From positions 372,001 to 436,000 of the forward strand of contig JAMXDE010000041.1 of NCBI GenBank assembly GCA_026770025.1: 64,000 nucleotides of DNA, in the 5' to 3' direction. The position numbers were made by a program, and so were the translations under genes. Position 1 is the stretch's first letter; each line of letters starts with the position of its first letter. Positions 10,548-19,876 of the stretch are shown in pieces. This DNA comes from Craspedostauros australis (Eukaryota > Bacillariophyta > Bacillariophyceae > Mastogloiales > Achnanthaceae). Below the pieces are notes generated by a model. That model saw only the letters and a program-made list of their open reading frames with translations, did no database searches and was not told where the DNA came from.

Positions 10548-11987
10548 TCAGCTTCCGGTGTTCTGTCGCTTGGAGTCCCTTCCACCAAATGCTGTGCCAG
10601 CTTGGTCGTGTCGATCGGACGCTGGCTGCCCACGATCCATGGCGGGCTCGTCGTTGGCATCGTGATTGCGCTTCTGTTGCGCGGATGCGGATGACTTGAG
10701 TTGGCTCACTTGTCTCTTGAGTTGCTGGACCTGTCGCTGGAGGTTCTGCTTGCCCTTCCCTCCGCGTCCGTTGCGCTTCGTGCCCCTGGCCTTCAGGATC
10801 TCTTCGCGGTGTTGCTGCACCTCGGCGCTGAACCACTGCTTTGGACTGTACTTGCCGATGTACAGGGATCCATCAGCTGTGATGGCGCCCACGGCTGGTG
10901 GTGATCCTTGCGATGTGGTGCGACCGTTGGAGGTTGTTTGAGCGACTTGTCGGTTGCCCCGCATGCTGGTTGAATGCTCAGGTATTTCCTTCGCAAACTC
11001 CAAGAGGACTGTCTTGTAATTGGTTGGGTTGCGGCTGTAGTCCAGCTTGAGTGTGGACTTGAGCATCTGCAATCCCGGTGCTTGGATTGTCTGGAAGATG
11101 GTGTCAACGATGTCTTGGTCATACATCGGCCGGTCGCAGTCGTCAAGTTCGTCCACTGCACGTTGCAGCTTGGCCGAGTACTGTTCGAAGGACAGGTGGC
11201 GCTCGTTGTTGTAGCGAATGGTGCGAAGGACTTGCTTGGCGGCTGTGACCCTTGCCTCGACGCTGGCTGGGTTGTCGTACCTTTCAGCCAGTGCCTTGAA
11301 GCAACGCCTGCCGTCGCGCGCCCTGATGAATGGCTTGATGTAGGTGTACGCGTCAGAATCCTCTGCGATGTTCTGGAGGATGATGCGGTGCACTGTTGCT
11401 GTGTCCAGGCGATAGGTTTCGCCGGTCAGCGGTGCTAGCGTGAGAGCGTTGTGTTCCCAGCTGAGATCGGGTTCGTCGGATGTCTCCGCCTGCTCTCTGA
11501 TGACATAGCTGAGTGGGATGCCTTTGGCACCAATGATGGCCTCAAGGGTGCTCACAAGTTCATCCACCCAGCGTCGCCATTGCGCGCCTGACTTGAGTTG
11601 GACGCAGAAGGTGTGCGTCAACAGCTTGTCACCCTTCTTCGTCTGTGTGACGCGCCGGTCGTGCCGTGCCTTCGCTTCCAGTATCTCGGAAAAGAATTCC
11701 TGACGCGTGGTGTCATCGTCAAACTCAACCTCAAGATCCAACCGCACTTGGTCTTGCACCCAATACATGAGGGCGATGAGTAGGCGCCTCGTCGCTCTGG
11801 AGACATGGAAGGCGTCTTGACCTCTGCGAGAGCACTGGTTGCAAGCGGTGTCGATGGCTTCCGCTGTCTCATGTTGCAACCCTTCGAGTCCAACGTTCTG
11901 CGGCACGAAGTCGTCGCGAACGATGTTGCGGTGGGGAATCGAGTCAAACCCCAACCAGGTGAAGATCTGGGTCAGTGTGATCGCCAT
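10548..11987 (-). CDS. gag: Copia gag-like capsid protein
   Basis: 479 residues starting at an ATG (MAITLTQIFTWLGFDSIPHR). The central part contains RRCFKALAERYDNPASVEAR and FEQYSAKLQRAVDELD, in the position and style of the UBN2/retrotran_gag region. The C-terminus is basic and Gln-rich, with a short coiled-coil-like stretch (QNLQRQVQQLKRQVSQLKSS). I see no CCHC zinc knuckle, unlike the other copia element in this window. It ends at a UGA in the same frame as pol. Expected role: capsid assembly and RNA packaging. Confidence 0.8.
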   Translation of the reverse strand: MAITLTQIFTWLGFDSIPHRNIVRDDFVPQNVGLEGLQHETAEAIDTACNQCSRRGQDAFHVSRATRRLLIALMYWVQDQVRLDLEVEFDDDTTRQEFFSEILEAKARHDRRVTQTKKGDKLLTHTFCVQLKSGAQWRRWVDELVSTLEAIIGAKGIPLSYVIREQAETSDEPDLSWEHNALTLAPLTGETYRLDTATVHRIILQNIAEDSDAYTYIKPFIRARDGRRCFKALAERYDNPASVEARVTAAKQVLRTIRYNNERHLSFEQYSAKLQRAVDELDDCDRPMYDQDIVDTIFQTIQAPGLQMLKSTLKLDYSRNPTNYKTVLLEFAKEIPEHSTSMRGNRQVAQTTSNGRTTSQGSPPAVGAITADGSLYIGKYSPKQWFSAEVQQHREEILKARGTKRNGRGGKGKQNLQRQVQQLKRQVSQLKSSASAQQKRNHDANDEPAMDRGQPASDRHDQAGTAFGGRDSKRQNTGS

Positions 11988-12142
11988 GCTGTGTGGTGGT
12001 CAGCCGGTACTGCCGCTGCTGGACACCCTCACTTGGATGATCAATCCGTGAGTCCGTTGAGCTCCCAAGTGACCTGACTTCTGCGAGCCGTCGCTCCTGC
12101 CGTCACTGGTTCCAAATCGCAGAGCGAAGCAACTGATAAACC

Positions 12143-12435
12143 GAATGATTCTGACCTGCTTGCGTGCTCAGGACGCGAAATGAAGCACTCGCAGGCACAC
12201 AGATGACAGTCTTCTATTGCTTATTTGTTGTTGGTGTATTGCTGATACACTCCTTGTTGTGAACCAGATTGTGACCGCATGCCATGAATCCAACAAAGAC
12301 ACATGCTCTGTTTGTTTGTTTTTCCCTGTGTTGTTTCAGCCACAAACATTCCGCCTCGGTTGCTTGTGACTGTACGGTCATAGAATCTTTGACCAATACG
12401 AGCTACGCGACTCGTTTGACCCTAAAACTCGCTCT
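12143..12435 (-). repeat. 5' LTR of the minus-strand copia element
   Basis: The partner of the LTR at 5850-6142. It is the upstream LTR for minus-strand transcription and so should hold the promoter. The sequence just inside it on the element strand (GGTTTATCAGTTGC) is where a primer-binding site would lie; I cannot assign a tRNA. Confidence 0.9.
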
Positions 12436-12440
12436 CTTCC

Positions 12441-12893
12441 TTTCCTCGTCAAATTTCCCGTTTTCGTGGCAAGGCAAAACGAGAAGCGTCACAAGCAGGG
12501 TTCCTGAGCGCAGGCTTGCAATGATCACGGCGCACCATACCAATAGATACGCAAGAGTTGGCCAGCAGCCTCCAGCCACGCGGAGGTTGCCGTTGGGTGC
12601 GGGCTATCGGTGGCTAGCTGAGAGATGTCTGTTGGCCTCACCGATGCATCAACATCACGATAACGTTTGCCAAACATGAAGCCCATCTGGCATGTTCCAA
12701 CTCGGTGAGGAATCGTGCCATGGGCTTGGGCACCTGTACGTGCAGATCCGGAACAGGCACAAGTCCGAGTATCACACATGGAACCTATTGCCGCTGAATG
12801 ATCCACAAATGGGATCTGTCTGGTGTGAGAGCTTCTCTCTAGATTATGTACTTGTAGCGCTGGTATATAGCACTTACTCGGTCTCCATGAATT
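12441..12893. other. Intergenic, nothing seen
   Basis: Lies between the copia target site and the stop of the FG-GAP gene. No supported feature. Confidence 0.4.
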
Positions 12894-15694
12894 TTACAGG
12901 TCGGCTCTACGGACGCGAACCACGATTCCGCTGCTGCTGCTTGAGGCTCCGTTGATTCCACCCATCAGAGCTATGCCGCCACCAAAGGCGACCGATTCAC
13001 CGAAGAACTGCTGGTTGTCCGAACCGCATGCGGTGAATCTTCGGCTGAACTGGAATTGGCTGTTTCTGTCTGGCCTTGTGTATGAGTACACCGAGCCGGC
13101 ATCCCTGCCTTCGTCATTGTCATGCTCTGGAGAGCCAATGAGGAGGATCAGCCTGTTCTCGCTGAGAGCGACAGAGAATCCGAAGAAGTCATCTATTCTG
13201 CCATCGAAAGGCACGATCTTCTGGAACTCCTCGAAAGCGCCATTCGCTCGCCGAATGATCACAAACACCGCACCGGAACGTCTGCCGTCGGCTTGGTCGG
13301 ATTGGGCTCCGATGACGATGGTGTCACGCTGCATATCCGCGTCGATGCCAAATGCATCTCCGTCGTTGCGGTCTTCTGGCTTGAGAGTGACTGCGTTTGC
13401 GGTGACGCTGCTGTAGAAGAATGCGACGCCTGGTTGGAAGTTGCGGTCGACTATCTCTTGATGGGCCCCAATGAGAATCGCATCACCGTCCAAGACGACG
13501 GAGATTCCGAACTCTTCATCTTCGTTTGGTTCAGGGTCGAAGAGAATGGTTAAGAACACGTCACCATTCTGCCAATTGCCTCCCAAAAGCTGAAAGTGAG
13601 CAGCGTATCCTCTGCCGTTCAAAGCAAATGGAGCACCAACGATGATGGCCTCAGCATCCGCAGTGATGTCCACAGAGTATCCGAAACTTGTTCTGTCAAG
13701 AAGGATGGGAAAGTTTCTGGGATCGCCATTTGCGTCAACCAAATTCAAATCGTTTGGGATCCTCCGTTCTCCTCTGAAGTCGTCATTATTTCGATTGTAT
13801 CGGTACACCCGGGCTTGGTTGAAGATAGGGAATCCGCCGACGATGTAGTCGCGTTCGTCGTCGCCAGGGAGATCGGAGACAGCCACAGAGAATCCCAGAA
13901 AGAAAACATTGTTGAATGGACCAAAACCGTTGATCGCACTCTGGGAAATGATTTTTTCGTCTGTGGAATCGTTCCGATCAAAGACAACAATTTGCCCGTT
14001 TGTGTCAGGAGTCTGCGTGGAGCTTCCGACCACCAGCCATCTCCTGCTGGCGGCGAGGGAGACGCCGTATGCGCCCGAACGGAACTCGCCGCTGACGCAT
14101 GCTTGAGTTGGCTGACTGGTCGGGTGTGATGTCGGTGCGGATGTCGGTACTGATGTCGGAGCCGATGTAGGTGCAGATGTCGGAGCCGATGTCGGAGCCG
14201 ACGTTGGAGCCGACGTTGGTGCGGATGTCGGTGCGGATGTCGGCGAGGATGTTGGAGCTGACGTCGGTGCGGATGTCGGGACCGATGTAGGTGCTGACGT
14301 AGGTGCTGACGTCGGTGCGGATGTCGGGGCCGATGTAGGTGCGGATGTAGGTGCGGATGTCGGGACCGATGTTGGAGCTGACGTCGGTGCTGATGTGGGC
14401 GCTGATGTCGGAGCCGACGTAGGTGCCGATGTTGGGGCCGATGTAGGTGCGGACGTCGGCTGCGAAGTCGGCATATCGGTCGGCAGTGCTGTCGGCGCCG
14501 ATGTCGGGGCCGATGTAGGCGCAGAAGTGGGTTCCGGGGCCTGAGTAGGGGCCGCAGTCGGAACCGATGTCGGGGCCCGAGTAGGGGCCGCAGTCGGAGC
14601 CGATGTCGGAGCTGAGGTCGGCGCCGATGTCGGAGACGAAGTTGGCATCTCGGTTCGTCCGAGGATGGTCATGATGCGCGCCTTCTCCTGCAGACAGTAC
14701 TCCAGCTCCACAGTGACCTCCGCGATCTGCCCGTTGATGTCGTCGGCGAAGGTGACACCGTCAATGGTCGGCGTCAAGGTGACGGCCGTGCCGCTCCCGG
14801 CAGCTTGGCTCAGCAGCATGGCGAGATCCGAGAGGCACTGGGTGAGATCGTCCTGAAGCTGTGAGAGACGCGCCTCCAGGTCCACCATGGTCTCCGTCGG
14901 CATTGATGTCGGCATCGATGTCGGAAACGCGGTCGGCGTTGCCGTGTCATCCGAATCCACGTTATCGCCCTTGTTGGCCTTCTCCGCCTTGAGGACGCGC
15001 TGGCGGAAGGCGTAGGTTTCGTCGTCAGCGCTGTCGTCATTGTTGCGGGTTCGCGTGCGGCGGACTGTGTGCATGAGGTATGAGTACATGCGAGTATGAA
15101 TCATACGGTAGCCATCGATAATGGAGAATGGATGATTGTGGATCGTAGACCATGGAGCAGCATGGAGCGGTACGCATCGCATGGGGCATTGGGCAGTCGA
15201 CAGCGCACAGTGGATCAGACCACCGCGAGGACGCAGCGATTGACAGCGACCGCCGGTGTGCGAGAGGCGGCGGAACCGGGAAGTTGATGAGCGCGCACAT
15301 CATGGAGTAGAAGATTGATGGATAGGCACGGGTTGACGGAATGGGTGAGGATGGTACATGATACGGCATACGATGGCCAGATGCGACACATGACGGGATA
15401 GCACAACACCATCAGAGCTCCAAACCGCGCTGTGATAGGTAGATGCAGCAACAGCCGGCGGCGACGAAGGCAACCGCAACCACAACCACAACCGGGGCTT
15501 GGCGCAGCAAGGAGAGGCACGCAGTGCTGGGAGCTTCATGTTTGGCAGTACCATCGTTGACGATGCCGAGAGTGAACCACCAGAGCAGTCGTTGCGACGA
15601 TGGGAAGCTTACCGAGCTTGGTGTTCTGCGCGAAGACACCGCTTTGGTTCGAGAGGAGGAGCGCTGATGCGAGCGCGATGATGGAGAACTTCAT
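12894..15694 (-). CDS. Secreted FG-GAP beta-propeller protein with PTSAP linker, two exons
   Basis: Exon 2 (15064-12894) encodes the bulk: a charged N-region, a helical segment (LEARLSQLQDDLTQCLSDLA), a ~180-residue PTSAPTSAP linker, and ~370 residues of FG-GAP/integrin-alpha-like repeats (GAYGVSLAASRRWLVVGSS, FGYSVDITADAEAIIVGAPF, FGFSVALSENRLILLIGSPE). I infer exon 1 at 15694-15613: an ATG, a 22-residue signal peptide (MKFSIIALASALLLS..., cleavage near VFA-QN), then donor G|GTAAGC. The acceptor CACAG|TC at 15065 restores the frame (phase 1), giving a 548-bp intron and a protein of about 750 residues. Without splicing the frame has no convincing secretion signal. Likely role: extracellular adhesion or matrix protein, carbohydrate- or cation-binding by analogy with integrin-like propellers. 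Function is unproven. Confidence 0.82.
14105..14650 (-). repeat. 12-bp PTSAP-coding tandem repeat
   Basis: Imperfect 12-base units coding Ala-Pro-Thr-Ser form the linker of the FG-GAP protein. The same kind of linker occurs in the LRR proteins here, a recurrent design in diatom extracellular proteins (established pattern). Confidence 0.9.
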
Positions 15695-16889
15695 GATCGG
15701 AAAAAGTTGTGATCACAATGTGGCCAGCAAGTTTTTATGCGAATGGGGATGTGGAGGAGTGAAGCCAAGCGATGTTGCCATCTGGTGCTGTTGTGGTCAG
15801 AAGCGCACGAAAGAGAACAACTGCCAATGCCGCACGTGCCCACGATGTTTGTGTGAAGCGACGAACAAGATGCAGAGAGAGAGAGAGAGATGGCCAGCCA
15901 TAAAGGCGCACGGGCACTTGGTCAGGGCATTACATCAACACAAGGCAATTCGAGCGAGATCGCCGTTCTCGTGCAACGACGAACCCCATCGTGTGCGGAC
16001 GTAAAGTTGTCTGCCACCTCTCTTGGCGGCGAGAGGATGCCAGATGCTGCACTGCTACTGCTGCGCTGTGCCATGACCACTGGTGCGGACGTGTGTCGCA
16101 CTGCCCACAACCGCGATCAAGATGGCGAGTAATGTGGCCTTTGCCTCATCAGATTGTGGCTTCAACTCGTGATGTTCTTGTGTTCACATTTTTGGGCGAC
16201 GACGACTTTTGTGAGCGTGTGCTTGCTCTGTATGCATCCACCTCGGGCAATTGGCGCCAACGGAGTTTACGTTCGAGTAACGGTTGAATTCAGTTCTCGT
16301 TTGTGAATGACAATCATTCCGACATTTCTTCAGCTGCCAACTGTTCTAGGGCACTTCCATGGCGGAGAACGCAAATCGGAGACAGGCTTCTTCCTCGTGG
16401 AGCGCAAGGGCTCTCCTGCGCTGCTTGCACGCTGTATGACGAAATGTGTGTTTTGGTTCTGTACTTTCCTTGGTGTTGGGTGACGTAAACAGGATCATTT
16501 CGGTCCAACATGCAAATAGTACGACTTTGGACGGTACAAGGTTGGTCAATGGCCCATTCACGCTGTTTTCGTCGGTTCTTCTTGTCCACATCGCGTGTTG
16601 TGAGGCAACGATGGCGCTATCACACTTAAGCATGTGGGCATCACCTAACAACAACGCTCATGTTCTTTCATGTGGAAACAATCACGGTGAACACGGTCGA
16701 ATATGTCATTAGATGCCACGAATTCGAAGAAGCGTGTCCAAGATTCACATCGTAAAATGTCATTTGGGGTTGGTGATGTATCGAGTCGGTGGTACAGCAC
16801 AGGGAAGTGGGGAGCCTTGCGGATGGCGCGTTCTGGTTGGAGTCTCCGCGAGCGGTTGAGTGGACAATGAGTCACGGCAGATCACTCCT
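15695..16889. other. Intergenic, no gene supported
   Basis: Contains the presumed promoter of the FG-GAP gene and a short (GA)n microsatellite near 15875-15890. Open frames are short, lack family features and are probably chance. Confidence 0.4.
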
Positions 16890-17325
16890 GGGACACCCGG
16901 CAAATCCAGAAAATTGGTCGATGTCCGACTAATTCGACCTCTATTTCGTTGACCTGCGCGAAACACTTCGTTGGGCATAATTGAAACTGTGACAATGACC
17001 ATCCATCCTGGTCTCCAGAATCAGTAACTAATGTCGCATCTCTCTATGACCAACATACTTTTTTAGTACACAAACAAAATATCAAATGTCATTGCGACTG
17101 TCTTTGTGACCTCATTCACGAATTTGATTTCCACGCCTCAAAAAATGGGCTAGTCGTGATAATTCTCATTAATGAGAAACTCATTCTCATTTTTGTTCTA
17201 TAGAAGTGCGCTGGTCGCGACTGTTTCCATTAATGCATTTCTCGTTTCCATTTTTTTCATAGAAGTGCGCTGGGCCCAATACGGTCTCATTTTTTGGTTT
17301 CATGGCATCGGTCACGGGACTCGTC
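16890..17325 (+). repeat. Left terminal inverted repeat of the multi-gene transposon
   Basis: Outer motif GGGACACCCGGCAAAT at 16890, then CGACTAATTCGACCT, a perfect palindrome TTCTCATTAATGAGAA at ~17162-17177, and GCGCTGGGCCCAAT at ~17267. Short repeats of CATTAATG and AGAAGTGCGCTGG lie inside. Confidence 0.6.
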
Positions 17326-17843
17326 ATCCGCCTCGGCGGCAAGCTCGGAGAGTGATCGAAGTCGTCTGTGATGCGGAACCAGAACACGGGAGAACGAGCT
17401 TTGGGATCATCCGGGTCGGACCATCTGGCGGTCGGTCGGTGCGGTCATCCGGTCTTGTACGACGACTCCAAAGCGCCACCGATTTAGTAGTTACGTACGA
17501 GCTCGCAAGTGTCAGAATTCATTCTCAGCTTCATCGGTTCCTCACCTGCGAGCACTCGCCACAGTTCTCAATTTAGCGCACTCACGTCCTGCAATGTACG
17601 CGTGACTATCGTTGACACTACAGCAACTTGGATTGTTCTCTTCTACCCACACTGCTTGGCTGGATTTTTCTTCCTCGCTGAAATTCCAATGACAACAGCT
17701 TTCTCTGCACTTCGCTGATCCATTTAACGGTGTTATGAATGTTGATGATACCAATCTTGTCGTGGATGGTATTTGATTCTTTTTTTCTTGGTGGAGCAAG
17801 GACAATCCAGCAGATCACGAGAAGGCAGTTCCCCACGCAAGAA

Positions 17844-18509
17844 ATGAGTGATGCCACCTCTCCGTTTCCAAAGGCGTCCCACAAAATCAAAAGGACGACG
17901 ATGAACTTCTCTTTTTCACCATCCAACAGCATGGCTGGACACCATCACCACAATCAACAGCCAACCCCTCCGTCCTCTTGCAACTATGTTCAACCTACCA
18001 ACGCAAATCGCCCAACATCAGGAGCGAAGATGATGCTCAGAGGCCTGAGAGCCCAAGCCGAGCCAACGAAGAACCTGCAGTTTGGGATTCGTCCCACGAC
18101 GATCAGCACTGCACCCTCCGCCATCAACAGCACTCACAAGAAGGCGCTCAGCCCACCATTTTTGGGCCTCCCAGGCGGTCACTTCTTCGACATCAACCAG
18201 CGCCATCTTCATGAGCAAGACAGCAGCCACGTCGAGCTCTCTTTTCGCGCAGCATTCGCCTCTATCGACAAGCTGGTCGATACGAGCAGCCTGATCGCAT
18301 TCTACCTCGATGGGTGCTTCTCTGGTGTCTGCTTCATCTGCGGTCACGTCTTCTGGCTACTCGCATATGCAGCCTTCTTGCTGTTTGTGCACTTCATCAT
18401 CGTGGCAAAGACAGCAGGCTTCATCATTTCCTTTGTGAGAGGAATCATCATCGTGCTCGTAAATGCTCTCTTTCATGGTCGACTCGCACGCACTCATGCC
18501 TGTCACTAA
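17844..18509 (+). CDS. Hypothetical membrane protein, transposon gene A
   Basis: I start at ATG 17844 (AAGAAATGAGTG, product MSDATSPFPKAS), giving 221 residues; ATG 17901 is an alternative. The first ~150 residues are polar, with His, Gln and Pro runs (MAGHHHHNQQPTPPSS). Residues ~160-215 are strongly hydrophobic and include GVCFICGHVFWLLAYAAFLL and AGFIISFVRGIIIVLVNALF, consistent with two membrane segments or hairpins. No family is recognised; a reticulon-like hairpin is possible but unproven. It converges on the 176-aa gene, ending 90 bp from it. Whether it is element cargo or a captured host gene is unknown. Confidence 0.55.
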   Translation: MSDATSPFPKASHKIKRTTMNFSFSPSNSMAGHHHHNQQPTPPSSCNYVQPTNANRPTSGAKMMLRGLRAQAEPTKNLQFGIRPTTISTAPSAINSTHKKALSPPFLGLPGGHFFDINQRHLHEQDSSHVELSFRAAFASIDKLVDTSSLIAFYLDGCFSGVCFICGHVFWLLAYAAFLLFVHFIIVAKTAGFIISFVRGIIIVLVNALFHGRLARTHACH

Positions 18510-18599
18510 GATACCAAGATGGAGCAGCAACCAATGACAAGCAGGACCAATACATTCTATAATCCATTGATAAAGTAGTCAGATCGAGTCTAGTTTAAT

Positions 18600-19130
18600 C
18601 TATCCTCTTGTTGCCATGCGTTCCGCCTTTTCTCGTTTCATTTGCAACTGGTTGTTGAACTTCTGCGCTTTCACTTGTTGATAGAGGTGCTGTTTGAACT
18701 GCTTCAAATCAAATGCAGTGTACTCCTGTCGGCTTGCCTTGAGCTCGGCCGGTGTCATATGCAAATGTTTCAGTAGCTTTACATCCTCAACAAGCATGCG
18801 CTTGGCAAGGGACAAGTGCATGACAGGCTTCCCGTGAACGTCTCGTGGTTGCTGAGGATGCAGCTTGCGGTCGCGTTCGAACGCACGCAATTCGATTGCA
18901 GACCGGTCGCGATGCTTGCTCAGCCGCTTCTCAAACGTCTTGAAGTACTTCGCAAACACGGCGTGCGTCATTCCTGGGACTCTGAATTGATGCAATGCAC
19001 GATAGTGCACCCACGCCTCGTCCACAGATACATCCTTCTCATGGAATATGCCGCCAATCTCGAAATCATTCTTGATCATTGCGCTTGCTGGATTGCTGCG
19101 CCAGGTGAACTTCGGCGTGTTGGATGCCAT
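18600..19130 (-). CDS. 176-aa basic protein, transposon gene B
   Basis: Starts at ATG 19130 (MASNTPKFTWRSNPASAMIK). Visible blocks are W-x-x-NPAS with IKNDFEIGG, DEAWVHYRALHQF, VFAKYFKTFEKRLSKH, ELRAFERDRKLHPQQP, and a C-terminal FDLKQFKQHLYQQVKAQKFN helix. It is rich in Lys, Arg and His and looks mostly helical, which suits a DNA- or transposase-binding accessory protein. From memory the block order resembles short proteins seen in algal genomes beside transposases, but I cannot verify that. It is divergent from the 450-aa gene, sharing a ~750-bp intergene with a 13-bp iterated repeat. Confidence 0.65.
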   Translation of the reverse strand: MASNTPKFTWRSNPASAMIKNDFEIGGIFHEKDVSVDEAWVHYRALHQFRVPGMTHAVFAKYFKTFEKRLSKHRDRSAIELRAFERDRKLHPQQPRDVHGKPVMHLSLAKRMLVEDVKLLKHLHMTPAELKASRQEYTAFDLKQFKQHLYQQVKAQKFNNQLQMKREKAERMATRG

Positions 19131-19727
19131 CCTTGCTGCTTGCTGTTGATGTGACTTGCGAAATTTCGAATGTGTGATGTTTCCCGATCATGTCCATCAT
19201 CTCTGTCCAACATCAGCATCAGCACTCATACCAATCACAGCATGCATGCAACTTCTTGGTACCAGCGGTCCAACATGTGTTGCTGTGTTCGTCACTGCAA
19301 GTCCAACTACAAAATATCTTCGAGTTGCGTCCTGTCATCCTCCGCTGTCATCATACCATCCAATCGCCAGCAATATCCCATTTCATTCTTGCCGCCTTTG
19401 CTCGAATCTGGATCTGCATGAAGCTGGATAGTGTCTCATGTGTTTCGCAGCACTTCAATTTTGATCTTGTGTGATAGTCTCGTCGACAGTATTGCACATG
19501 AACAACATCGCACAGAAATCGCAATACTCAGGCTGGTGATTTGGTTTGGATGCCATGCAAAAGCGCGCAGCCATCCAAGGATCCTTCTTCCGTTCAAGTT
19601 CGGTGGGAAATAGGGTTCGAAGCCAGCATTGGTCCCATCATCAGCTTTTGATTTGATGGGCGAGCAAGCCACACTGGGAACTTGCATGAAGCCGAGGTGG
19701 AACCTAGCTGATGATGAGCTCCTTGCT

Positions 19728-19818
19728 CAACACAGAGCATCAACACAGAGCATCAACACAGAGCTTCAACACAGAGCATCAACACAGAGCATCAACACAG
19801 AGCATCAACACAGAAAAC
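19728..19818 (+). repeat. Seven 13-bp direct repeats (TCAACACAGAGCA)
   Basis: Seven head-to-tail copies; one has T for A at the last base and the last copy decays. They sit ~60 bp before the start of the 450-aa gene and in the divergent promoter region of genes B and C. An iterated binding site is plausible (inference). Confidence 0.85.
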
Positions 19819-19876
19819 AGCGACGATTCGACTTGTGGCATCAGAACGAACAGGTATCATCACATAATCTTCTTGG

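Larger units (their letters stand above)
5845..12440 (-). mobile_element. Nearly intact Ty1/copia LTR retrotransposon (CoDi-like), with target duplication
   Basis: The element is 5850-12435, read on the minus strand. Two ~293-bp LTRs (5850-6142 and 12143-12435) differ by eye at only two bases. CTTCC is duplicated at 5845-5849 and 12436-12440. A purine-rich tract precedes the downstream LTR (reverse complement of ~6143-6151, GAGGGGAC). Gag is at 11987-10548 and pol at ~10547-6306. Domain order protease, integrase, RT, RNase H defines copia. The protease motif is DSHADT rather than DS/TGA, which I associate with a divergent diatom CoDi lineage (from memory). The insertion is young; activity depends on how the UGA between gag and pol is handled. 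Confidence 0.93.
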
